DNA of 8,115 nucleotides from Acidimicrobiaceae bacterium (GTDB taxonomy: Bacteria; Actinomycetota; Acidimicrobiia; Acidimicrobiales; UBA8190), in assembly GCA_003131945.1 (NCBI GenBank), contig PKWD01000083.1:615-8729 (forward strand), given 5' to 3'. The notes beneath the pieces are model-generated. The model searched no databases, was not told the origin of the DNA, and worked only from the letters and a program-made list of their open reading frames with translations. This document shows, one piece after another, positions 1 to 6,427 of the stretch; the stretch's first letter is position 1; every line of letters begins with the position of its first letter. The position numbers and the translations under genes were made by a program.

Positions 1-731
1 ATCGAGGTCCCCGGGAAGTGGTCACGGCAACCGCTGCGTTCAACGAAATGGCCTCGACCTTGAAGGCGGTCGAATTGACGGCCGTCGCCCTGGCGGCAGA
101 GGACTTTGCCCATCCGGAGTCGTTCGCCGCGTTGCCCGGTCGAACTGGGCACGCCCTCCAAGCCAGCGTCGACACCCTTGCCTCCCGGATCCGCGAGCGA
201 GAGGTTCAGCGGGCACTCCTGCAGGAAGCGGCGACACACGACCGACTCACCGGTCTGCTCAACCGCGCAGCGGTGCTCGACTCCCTCACTACCGACGTCA
301 GCCGGCGCATCGAGGGGGGAGAGACCGTCGCCGTTCTTTTCGTCGATCTCGACGGCCTGAAGCTCCTCAATGACGAGTACGGTCACGAAGCAGGTGACAA
401 CGCCATCCTCGTGACGGCGCAGGCGCTTCTGAAGGCGACCTCCCTGTGTGACGTGGTGGGACGCCTGGGCGGAGACGAGTTTCTCATCGTGCTGTGTCAT
501 GAGCACAGCAAGGACGGCGATGCCGTCGCAGACCGCATCCGTCGGACAGTCGCCGAGCACAGCATCCAGGTGCAAGGCTTCCTGGTTCCGCTCCAGGCCA
601 GCGTGGGCGTTGCTCTGGCCCAGTGTGATTCGGCCACCGACCCGATGAAGCTCGTCCACGAGGCCGATCAGGCAATGTACGAAGCGAAGAAGGCGGCACG
701 TGCCCTCAGAGACATGACATCGACAAGATGA
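1..731 (+). CDS. HAMP-GGDEF diguanylate cyclase, C-terminal part (5' end outside window)
   Basis: Makes cyclic di-GMP from two GTP; the missing N-terminus probably held membrane segments and a sensor. The frame is open to the window edge (in-frame codons from base 3), so a GTG at 18 is unlikely to be the true start. Numbering from that GTG: residues 1-20 (AFNEMASTLKAVE) read as the end of a HAMP linker. About residues 21-65 look like a second HAMP-like or helical signalling segment. The GGDEF domain begins at HDRLTGLLNR (74-83), continues through the metal-binding region LFVDLDGLKLLNDEYGHEAGD, and has an intact GGDEF at 151-155, so it should be active. The product-inhibition I-site, RxxD five residues before GGDEF, reads SLCD, so its arginine is missing. 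No EAL domain follows. It converges on the peptidase gene with a 54-bp gap. Family and activity are secure; the input signal is unknown. Confidence 0.93.
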   Translation, partial: RGPREVVTATAAFNEMASTLKAVELTAVALAAEDFAHPESFAALPGRTGHALQASVDTLASRIREREVQRALLQEAATHDRLTGLLNRAAVLDSLTTDVSRRIEGGETVAVLFVDLDGLKLLNDEYGHEAGDNAILVTAQALLKATSLCDVVGRLGGDEFLIVLCHEHSKDGDAVADRIRRTVAEHSIQVQGFLVPLQASVGVALAQCDSATDPMKLVHEADQAMYEAKKAARALRDMTSTR

Positions 732-785
732 GAGCTCCGCCGGCGTCACTTATAAAAGCGTCCCCCTTTTCCCGAGCTCGTTGCG

Positions 786-3700
786 CTACCCCCGAATGAC
801 GTAGGAGTACGGGACGGCCGCCACCGTGTCGGCGTTCGGCGACAGAGTCCCGTACAGCGAGAAGAGGCTGTCGTCGTCGAGATACAGCACCCCCGAGACC
901 TTGGTGCCTTTGGTCCCCGTGGGAGCGAAGATCACCGGGATGACCGCACTCTTCCCCGGCTGGACGATCACCGGGCTCACCGTGATTGGCGCACCGATGG
1001 CCGCCTGCCACAGGTCTCCGGTGTCGGAGCTCACGGCGGGGTCGAAGCCTTCAGTGGTGGCGGTGAGCGTGGTGTCCACCGTCTCGGGCGTCGCTCCGGT
1101 GGGGCCGAAGGGTCCGACCACGTCGGGGGCGAGATCCCACTCCCCGGCCGACACCGGAGTGCCGGTCACGGTGGCCCCTACCGACAGCCCCTGCCCGGAT
1201 CCGACGTCGGGGTCCCCGGAGGGAGCACCCAGATCGAACTGGATGGGTTCGCTTCCCGCCGTCGTGGCCGTGCCGTCGATCTCCGTCGTCTGGCTGGGCA
1301 CCAGATAGAAGGGGATGTTGCCCGTCACCGAGAGCGGCACGGTGGCCTGGGCCGAAGTGACCGAGGGCAGGTTGTACTGCGTGGTGGCGTCCGTGCGCCC
1401 GTCGATGAAGTAGGCCTCCGGGGCGATCCCGGTGTTGGTCACCTTCACGTCGACCACGGCCGGATGGTCGACATTGATCCGGCCACTAATGGGCAACCCC
1501 ACCGTGCTGACGGCGGCGGGGTTCTGGTCGACCGACACCGTGAAGGGTTCACTGAGGGCTGTCCCCGAGACCGTGGGGGCGAACGTGATGATCAGGGTCC
1601 ACCGTCCCGCCGCCGGGTCGATCATGTGCAGGCTGGTCCCCAGGCTGTTGGTATAGAAGAGCTGGCCGCCCTTCACGGTGACGATGCCGTTGCTCTGGAA
1701 GGCCTGGGCCTGACCGGACGGATCGATCAACCAGGCGTAGGTCTGGTTGTTGGGATTGTTGGCCAGCTTGACCGAGGCGTTGAGCTCAGGCTCTCCGGCC
1801 GGCAGGTCGAGCTGGTAGTACTCCGTCACCCCGGTGAACGACGCCCGGCCGTTGCCACCGGTCAGGACGCCGGAGAACTTGGTCGGACCGCTCGGCACGA
1901 GCGATCGCAGGGTCACGGGGATGGCCAGCGCCGCCTGCGACGACGACGAGACCACGAGCGACCCGGACATGTCCCCGGGACTGGACGGCGTCTGGACCGA
2001 CAGCGTGACCGGATCGGTGGCGCCGGGGCCGATGGTCAGAGTGGGGGAGCTGACGGTGCCGAACGGCTTATAGGAAGCGACGCTCGCTCCGAAGATGACG
2101 GGGCCCGTGGTTCCACCACCGGCGCTGTCACGGCTCCAGATGTACGCCGTCCACATGCCCGGCGCCGGGTCGGCCACCTGGGCGTCGCCGTAGTTGCCGA
2201 TGCCCTGCGGAAGCGAATAGTCAGCCAGCTGACCCGTCGGGCTGATCAGGTCCATCCTGACCCTGCCCGCCAGGGCGCTCGACGTGGCCTGGAAGGCGAT
2301 CGAGCCGTTCAGCCGGTCCACTCCGGTTCCCACGTTGAAGGTCACCGCCTGGTAGTTGTCGGTGAAGCCCTGGTAATCGACGCTCTTCGGGCTGGAGGTG
2401 TCGCTGAGGGTCACCGTGGCCGAGGTGACCGGTGAGTAGGCGCCCAGGGTGCGGCTGGAGACCGCCACCGTCTCCGGCGTCGACCCCAGGTTCGTCAGCT
2501 GTTCGGTGAAGCTCTCGGCCGTCCCCGCCGCGGTGGTGGCGTTGAACTGCGGCGTGCTCTCGAGCAGGGTGTCGGGCACGGCGGTCGTCGCGGCCGGAGC
2601 CTTGTACGCCTCGGCCGCCAACACGGCCCGGTAGGCGTCCAAGAGACCTGATCCCTGCTCGTCGGCCGGAGCCTGGATGTCATCGGCCGTGCTCGTGAGG
2701 ATCTGCTTCACCAGAGCGGGGCTGGGCAACGCCCCGCCGTGGGTCTTGCCGTAGGCCTGGATCACCAGGGCGGCCACCCCGGCCGTCAGGGGCGCCGACT
2801 CGCTCGTCCCTCCGCTCTCCTCCACCGGTGCCGGTTGGCCGGCCAGGTCGGTGCATTCGCTGTACTTCTTGATGTCCTTGGAGCACAACGCCCAGTTGAG
2901 CTCGCCGGGCGCCACCAGAGAGATGGTCGACCCGTCCTGCTCGAAGCCGCTCGAGCTGAGGGCGCTGATGTTGTTGTTGAGAAACCCCGTCACCCCCGGG
3001 AACTGGAAGCCGCCATAGCCGATCTGGGCGGGCAGCTGGTAGGTGGTCGAGGCTCCGGCCGAAATCACATTCGGATCGGTGGCCGGCGTACCGATGGTGT
3101 TGGTGACGCCGGCGTCGCCGCTCGACACCGTCACGGTGGTCCCGGCAGCCACGGCTGCATCATTGGCCATTTTGATGAGATCGAGGCTGGCCTGGTCGTC
3201 GGGGTAGTAGTTGCTCCCGAGCGATTCGTTGAGCACGTTGACATGGTCACTGGACACGGCGTAGTCGATGGCCTGCAGGAACGACGATTCGAAACCGGCA
3301 TCCTCGGCCCCGAAGATGTCCAGCCCGACCAGGCTGGCTCCAGGGGCGACACCTTCGACCCGGATGTCACACGGCTGGTTCAGAGGCAGGGCGCTGTAGT
3401 GGCTGATGTTGTAGACCTTGCGACCCTGGGCTGCGATGGAGCTGGCGTCGAGGAAAGCCTCGTCACCACCGGTGGGGACCGATGTGCCCTCGCCGCTGAA
3501 GTCCTTGTAGTCCACGAAGACGTGACTGCCATCAGCCCGGATGAAGTCGGTGTCATTGATGTCCAGGCCGTCGGCGATGAACGCCACCGTCACACCCGAG
3601 CCGTCGATCCCGAGGGAGCGGGCCGTCCCGGCGTTCGGAGTGGTGGCGTCGGCGTGGATGATACCGAGCGCCTGGGGCTCGAGCAGCGGCGGCGCACCCT

Positions 3701-4196
3701 TGGCCGGACAGGTTCCGGCCGGCGGAGTGCGAGAGGCCGAGCCCGTCGCGCTCGGGGTGGCCGCAGCATCGAACGGACTGGCCAGCTTGATGATCTGGTC
3801 GGGAACGACCTCGGCCACCGCCGGGTCGGCGGCCAGCCGGGCCGCTTCGCCCGGCGACACCGTGGCGGACACCGAGTTGATGGTGGTGTACGAGTGGACA
3901 TTGTGAGCCTTGGTGGCGGTCAGGTCACCGAGGATCGGAGCTTGGAGGCTGTTCACCACGGCGGACCGGCTCTTGATCAGCGCGCGCGAGGACGGGAACT
4001 GAGACACCTGGTCTTTCAGAACAACGATCACCCTCTGGGTGACGTTGTTCGACAATGCGGCCGCCTGTGCCGCGCTCAACGGCGTGGGGCCCGTGCCCGA
4101 CGACGCGGCCGAGACGGCCGACGACGTCACCAGCGGCCCGGCAACCAGGAGGAGAGCAACCGCACCCGTCACCCACGTAATCTTCGACTTCCGCAC
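786..4196 (-). CDS. Large secreted S8/S53-fold serine peptidase with I9 propeptide and sedolisin-like active site
   Basis: A 1136-residue extracellular endopeptidase. Residues 1-30 are a Sec signal peptide (RKSK, a hydrophobic core, likely cleavage after AVSA). Residues 54-138 are an I9-type propeptide (RVIVVLKD ... AEVVPDQ). The core is about 193-528. The serine motif is GGTSESAPLTAG (Ser465). The subtilisin Asp motif is altered (VAFIADGLD, with Ala208 at the Asp site), and the HGTH motif is replaced by GGDEAFLD. That gives Glu246-xxx-Asp250, and SSGDAG gives Asp361 in place of the oxyanion Asn: the arrangement known from sedolisins (S53). The end of the core (GSGLLDAYRAV) is S8-like. Cys163, 276, 438 and 448 could form disulfides. 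The tail, about 540-1136, is beta-rich with two PPC-like repeats ending in DPAPGMWT (676-683) and DPAAGRWT (860-867). No LPXTG motif or anchor is seen, so it is probably released. The GTG start at 4196 follows GGAGGG by 11 nt. Substrate is unknown. Confidence 0.9.
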   Translation of the reverse strand: MRKSKITWVTGAVALLLVAGPLVTSSAVSAASSGTGPTPLSAAQAAALSNNVTQRVIVVLKDQVSQFPSSRALIKSRSAVVNSLQAPILGDLTATKAHNVHSYTTINSVSATVSPGEAARLAADPAVAEVVPDQIIKLASPFDAAATPSATGSASRTPPAGTCPAKGAPPLLEPQALGIIHADATTPNAGTARSLGIDGSGVTVAFIADGLDINDTDFIRADGSHVFVDYKDFSGEGTSVPTGGDEAFLDASSIAAQGRKVYNISHYSALPLNQPCDIRVEGVAPGASLVGLDIFGAEDAGFESSFLQAIDYAVSSDHVNVLNESLGSNYYPDDQASLDLIKMANDAAVAAGTTVTVSSGDAGVTNTIGTPATDPNVISAGASTTYQLPAQIGYGGFQFPGVTGFLNNNISALSSSGFEQDGSTISLVAPGELNWALCSKDIKKYSECTDLAGQPAPVEESGGTSESAPLTAGVAALVIQAYGKTHGGALPSPALVKQILTSTADDIQAPADEQGSGLLDAYRAVLAAEAYKAPAATTAVPDTLLESTPQFNATTAAGTAESFTEQLTNLGSTPETVAVSSRTLGAYSPVTSATVTLSDTSSPKSVDYQGFTDNYQAVTFNVGTGVDRLNGSIAFQATSSALAGRVRMDLISPTGQLADYSLPQGIGNYGDAQVADPAPGMWTAYIWSRDSAGGGTTGPVIFGASVASYKPFGTVSSPTLTIGPGATDPVTLSVQTPSSPGDMSGSLVVSSSSQAALAIPVTLRSLVPSGPTKFSGVLTGGNGRASFTGVTEYYQLDLPAGEPELNASVKLANNPNNQTYAWLIDPSGQAQAFQSNGIVTVKGGQLFYTNSLGTSLHMIDPAAGRWTLIITFAPTVSGTALSEPFTVSVDQNPAAVSTVGLPISGRINVDHPAVVDVKVTNTGIAPEAYFIDGRTDATTQYNLPSVTSAQATVPLSVTGNIPFYLVPSQTTEIDGTATTAGSEPIQFDLGAPSGDPDVGSGQGLSVGATVTGTPVSAGEWDLAPDVVGPFGPTGATPETVDTTLTATTEGFDPAVSSDTGDLWQAAIGAPITVSPVIVQPGKSAVIPVIFAPTGTKGTKVSGVLYLDDDSLFSLYGTLSPNADTVAAVPYSYVIRG

Positions 4197-4207
4197 CGGA
4201 TGCCACT

Positions 4208-4213
4208 CCCTCC
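4208..4213 (-). promoter_or_regulatory. Ribosome binding site of the secreted peptidase
   Basis: GGAGGG on the minus strand lies 11 nt before the GTG at 4196. It supports that GTG as the start. A second GTG 10 nt further upstream is out of frame. The resulting N-terminus (MRKSKITW...) is a proper signal peptide, which agrees with this choice. Confidence 0.7.
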
Positions 4214-4304
4214 ACCGGAGCCACAGGCGCCGGATTCACCGAATTGAGCCCTTCGCCGAGCAAGACCGACGTCCGCCGTCGAGACATCTCAGTAGCAGGC
4301 CCTT

Positions 4305-4331
4305 TTACCCGTTTTCTGGGCTTTGAAAACC
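4305..4331 (-). promoter_or_regulatory. SigF/SigB-type promoter for the peptidase gene
   Basis: Read on the minus strand, GGTTTT (4331-4326) is followed by exactly 15 bp and then GGGTAA (4310-4305). This matches the known actinobacterial SigF consensus, GGTTT-N15-17-GGGTA. Transcription would start near 4297, giving a leader of about 100 nt before the GTG at 4196. It points to expression under general stress or in stationary phase. The match is seen directly; use by a SigF-like factor is inferred. Confidence 0.6.
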
Positions 4332-4360
4332 CATAGACCGGCCCTACCCAATGCTAACAA

Positions 4361-4418
4361 CGATGCCCGACTTACGACAACGGGCGCGCATTCTCTCTTC
4401 GCCTGACGTCGGGCATCG
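4361..4418. repeat. 11-bp perfect inverted repeat with 36-nt spacer
   Basis: CGATGCCCGAC (4361-4371) and its exact reverse complement GTCGGGCATCG (4408-4418) flank 36 nt. The left arm lies 30 bp upstream of the -35 element of the peptidase promoter. It could be a paired operator or a cruciform/hairpin-forming element. No T-run follows on either side, so a Rho-independent terminator is unlikely. Function is not known. Confidence 0.5.
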
Positions 4419-4479
4419 CGTGGCCGAGCGGGTTCGGTGTGTCTCCAGTCAGCGTTGTCGTTCGTTGCTCGGTGCATCC

Positions 4480-4636
4480 CGCCTGCCGGCCGAGTACCGG
4501 TTCGTCTCGGCCCAGGGGACGTTCGATCGGGTCGGCTACCCGCCCACCACCGATGTCCTGGACAAGATGGGCTGGACCCTCGGCACCGTGGTGGCCGGGC
4601 GTGGCCGACCTCGGCTGTGCCTTGGCGGGACGGTGT
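4480..4636 (+). pseudogene. Possible remnant of a decayed gene (unidentified)
   Basis: From about 4480 to 4610 one plus-strand frame shows almost uniform G or C at third positions and a protein-like composition (LPAEYRFVSAQGTF ... TTDVLDKMGWTLGTVVAG). The same frame before 4480 is rich in A/T-ending and Cys/Arg/Ser codons. It has no convincing start or RBS, and downstream it runs into the 3' end of the regulator on the other strand. The PPTTDVLDKMG segment faintly recalls the C-terminal region of gamma-glutamyltransferases, but too weakly to name it. The boundaries are approximate. It may be chance in GC-rich DNA. Confidence 0.25.
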
Positions 4637-5311
4637 TCACAGGCTTGACCCCGCCTCAGAAGCGAGCCGGTTCAGGATATCGATGTCGACGATGAGCAAA
4701 TGGCCCCGGCCCAGCTGGATGGCACCAGCCTGTGCTGCATCTTTGAGAATCCGGTTTGCCGTCGGCCGGGTGGTTCCCGCCAGAGAGGCAACCTGGCCCT
4801 GATGCAAAGGAATCCGAGCACCGATGCCGTCCGGCGTTCTGTAGGCGCGGGCCAGCCGTTGGAGGCTCGAAAAGATCCGCTGATCGGCGGATCCATACAG
4901 TGCCTCGAGCAACTGCGTCGTCACGTCCTGAAGGCGCGCCGCCATGATCGTCAAGAGAAACTTGTTCACTGCCGGATGAGCAACGCTCAATCGTTCGAAC
5001 TCCGGCCGGGTCATGTACAAGAGGTCGAGAGGCTCGATGGCGACGACAGACGCCGCCCGGCGGTCTATTCCCGAGACAAGGGCCTGCTCGCCGAAGACAT
5101 CGCCCGGTCCGATGACCGCGCACGTGCTGACGTTTCCCTCGCTGGTCACGGTCTCGACCAGGGCATGGCCGGACTCCAACAGAAACAGCCTGTCACCGCG
5201 CTCACCCTCCCGGCACACGAACTCACCCCGTCCGATGCGCCGACGGGAACAGAGCTTCAGGACCTCAAGGCCTTCGCTCGGGGACAGATCCGCCAGAATC
5301 GGCCATTCCAT
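4637..5311 (-). CDS. CRP/FNR-family transcriptional regulator
   Basis: A 224-residue cytoplasmic DNA-binding regulator of normal family length. Residues about 10-125 are a cyclic-nucleotide-binding domain. The phosphate-binding cassette FGEQALVSGIDRRAAS keeps Glu75 and Arg84 at the nine-residue spacing of true cAMP/cGMP binders. A dimerisation helix follows (about 112-140). The C-terminal HTH_Crp domain is at about 168-215 (QGQVASLAGTTRPTANRILKDA, then a wing around GRGHLLIVD). There is no FNR-type N-terminal cysteine cluster, so it is more CRP-like than FNR-like. The ATG at 5311 gives a standard N-terminus (MEWPILADLSPSEG) but has no clear Shine-Dalgarno. It is divergent from the SurA-like/exporter pair across 84 bp, which suggests that it controls that pair and possibly itself. 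The true ligand (cAMP, cGMP or another) cannot be read from the sequence. Confidence 0.93.
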   Translation of the reverse strand: MEWPILADLSPSEGLEVLKLCSRRRIGRGEFVCREGERGDRLFLLESGHALVETVTSEGNVSTCAVIGPGDVFGEQALVSGIDRRAASVVAIEPLDLLYMTRPEFERLSVAHPAVNKFLLTIMAARLQDVTTQLLEALYGSADQRIFSSLQRLARAYRTPDGIGARIPLHQGQVASLAGTTRPTANRILKDAAQAGAIQLGRGHLLIVDIDILNRLASEAGSSL

Positions 5312-5395
5312 ATGGCCAAGAGAGTATGTCGGCGCCGGCTGTCCCCGGGGACTCCATTCTCATGTCGCCGCCATCAATGGAGGATCCGCGCGAGG
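5312..5395. promoter_or_regulatory. Divergent intergenic region with two adjacent palindromes
   Basis: These 84 bp must hold the promoters of the regulator (minus) and of the export genes (plus). A near-perfect 12-bp palindrome (GTCGGCGCCGGC, 5328-5339, one mismatched pair) is followed after one base by a perfect one (GTCCCCGGGGAC, 5341-5352). Neither matches the TGTGA-N6-TCACA CRP site. I find no convincing -35/-10 pair on either strand. The palindromes are candidate operators only, and short GC palindromes are common in such DNA. Confidence 0.35.
5379..5384 (+). promoter_or_regulatory. Ribosome binding site of the SurA/PpiC-like gene
   Basis: GGAGGA lies 11 nt before the ATG at 5396. A weaker GAGG at 5392-5395 lies 9 nt before a second in-frame ATG at 5405. 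Both starts are possible and differ by three residues. The frame stays open far upstream, but there it runs antisense through the regulator and encodes Arg-rich sequence, so a start before 5396 is unlikely. Confidence 0.5.
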
Positions 5396-6427
5396 ATGCT
5401 GCCGATGGCAACACTCCCTCGGGGGCCGCTCGTGGAGGTGGGGGACCACACGGTCAGCTACGAGGACGTCGTCCTGGCCGGAATCTCCGACGGGTCATGG
5501 GACGCCCTCGTCTGTTGGTGCGCCGAGGGTATCCAGCGCGCCCGAGAGGGGGCGGCGACCCACGACGACGTGCGCCGTGCCGCAGAGTCCTTTCGGAGGC
5601 ATCGCAAGCTCGAGGCGGGCGAAGATCTCCGGTCCTGGCTCGCCGCCCGGGCCATCACCATGTCGGAATGGGAGTCTCACCTGAGGCGTGCCGTGGTGCT
5701 GGGCGGGCCCACCCTGTCGCCATCTCGGCCCCCTCGGATGCCCGCCGAATTCGAGATTGCCCTGCGCGTCGACTCGTTCTGTCGCGGGTTCTGGGAGAGC
5801 GAGTCTCGCCGTGTTCTCTCGTGGTTGGCGGCCGCCGAGCTGGTCGGCGCCGTGGTACCGACCGCGACCGAGATCGACCAACTCGCCGAACCCACCGTCG
5901 ACGACGACACAACCGAGCTCGGTGCCATGGGAGAGGATTGGTGGCGCGAGCGCATGGCCACCCTGACGGCATGGCGTCGGGCCCACGAGCGGCTGGGGGA
6001 GCACATTGCCGACGAGTCGACAATTGCAGGATTCGTGGCCGAACGGTGGCTCGAATGGAGCGTCGTCACTTTTGAGTCATGCGTCGTGGCAACGGAATCG
6101 GCGGCGCGTGAAGCGCTTTTGTGCGCAAACGAGGACGGTCTCCCACCCAAGCAGATCGCTGACCGCGCCGGAGGAACGGTCGAGTGGCGCACGGTCCGCG
6201 CCGGCCAACTCGGTGATGGACTCGCAGCCCGCATGCTCTCGGCGCAACTCCACACCCCGGTCGGACCGGTCCGTGACGATTCCCACTGGTCGGTCGTCTG
6301 GGTGCGCCACCGTGAACCCCCTGATCCGACCGATCCTGTCGTTCGGAGGGACGTGGAGAAGGAGCTGGTCGTCGAGGCCGTGAAACGGCAACTGATCGGT
6401 CGTGACGTCTGGCGCGGACCGGTATGA
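5396..6427 (+). CDS. SurA/PpiC-like (parvulin-related) chaperone or peptide-maturation protein
   Basis: 343 residues with no signal peptide or membrane segment, so probably cytoplasmic. Residues 11-103 resemble a SurA N-terminal chaperone domain (VEVGDHTVSYEDVVLAG; ESFRRHRKLEAGEDLRSWLA). The middle (about 117-215) is helical and Trp-rich. Residues about 222-308 follow the order of a PpiC parvulin domain: the SAAREALLCANEDG helix, DRAGGTVEWRTVRAGQL for the GGDLG-type turn, AARMLSAQLHTPVGPV for the L..GEVS.PV segment, and HWSVVWVRHREPP for the last strand. The conserved HIL entry and GGDLG glycines are lost, so isomerase activity is doubtful and a holding or recruiting role is more likely. It is translationally coupled to the exporter (ATGA overlap). 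Proteins of this kind are known beside C39/RiPP exporters as putative peptide maturation system proteins. The fold is inferred from pattern only. Confidence 0.7.
   Translation: MLPMATLPRGPLVEVGDHTVSYEDVVLAGISDGSWDALVCWCAEGIQRAREGAATHDDVRRAAESFRRHRKLEAGEDLRSWLAARAITMSEWESHLRRAVVLGGPTLSPSRPPRMPAEFEIALRVDSFCRGFWESESRRVLSWLAAAELVGAVVPTATEIDQLAEPTVDDDTTELGAMGEDWWRERMATLTAWRRAHERLGEHIADESTIAGFVAERWLEWSVVTFESCVVATESAAREALLCANEDGLPPKQIADRAGGTVEWRTVRAGQLGDGLAARMLSAQLHTPVGPVRDDSHWSVVWVRHREPPDPTDPVVRRDVEKELVVEAVKRQLIGRDVWRGPV
6424..6427 (+). promoter_or_regulatory. ATGA stop/start overlap coupling the SurA-like protein to the exporter
   Basis: The TGA of the upstream gene (6425-6427) overlaps the ATG of the exporter (6424-6426). 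The preceding bases (GGCGCGGACCGGT) contain no Shine-Dalgarno, so the exporter is probably translated by ribosomes finishing the upstream gene. This fixes the exporter start and argues for one transcript and a fixed ratio of the two proteins. Confidence 0.8.

Noticed and set aside
732..785. GAGCTC repeats (732-737 and 774-779) as a shared terminator between the convergent genes
   Set aside because: Each is itself a short palindrome. The potential stem is only 6 bp with a 36-nt loop, and no T-run follows on either strand.
1464..2435. Plus-strand open frame of 323 codons within the peptidase region
   Set aside because: It is Arg/Gly-rich shadow sequence opposite the beta-rich tail, with no motif and no RBS.
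2739..4247. Long plus-strand open frame (502 codons) opposite the peptidase gene
   Set aside because: It is antisense to a gene with clear signal peptide, propeptide and catalytic motifs. Its product is a low-complexity Arg/Gly/His/Val mix, as expected for the reverse of a GC-rich gene.
4601..4636. GCCGACCTCGGC as a terminator for the CRP-family gene
   Set aside because: The stem is 5 bp with a two-base loop and has no U-tract.
4700..5395. Upstream extension of the SurA-like gene
   Set aside because: The frame is open, but it is antisense to the CRP-family gene and encodes Arg-rich, non-conserved sequence. A GGAGGA ribosome site supports a start at 5396.
5312..5395. Classical TGTGA-N6-TCACA CRP site or sigma-70-type promoter
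   Set aside because: I looked on both strands and found no half-site pair and no -35/-10 pair with acceptable spacing.
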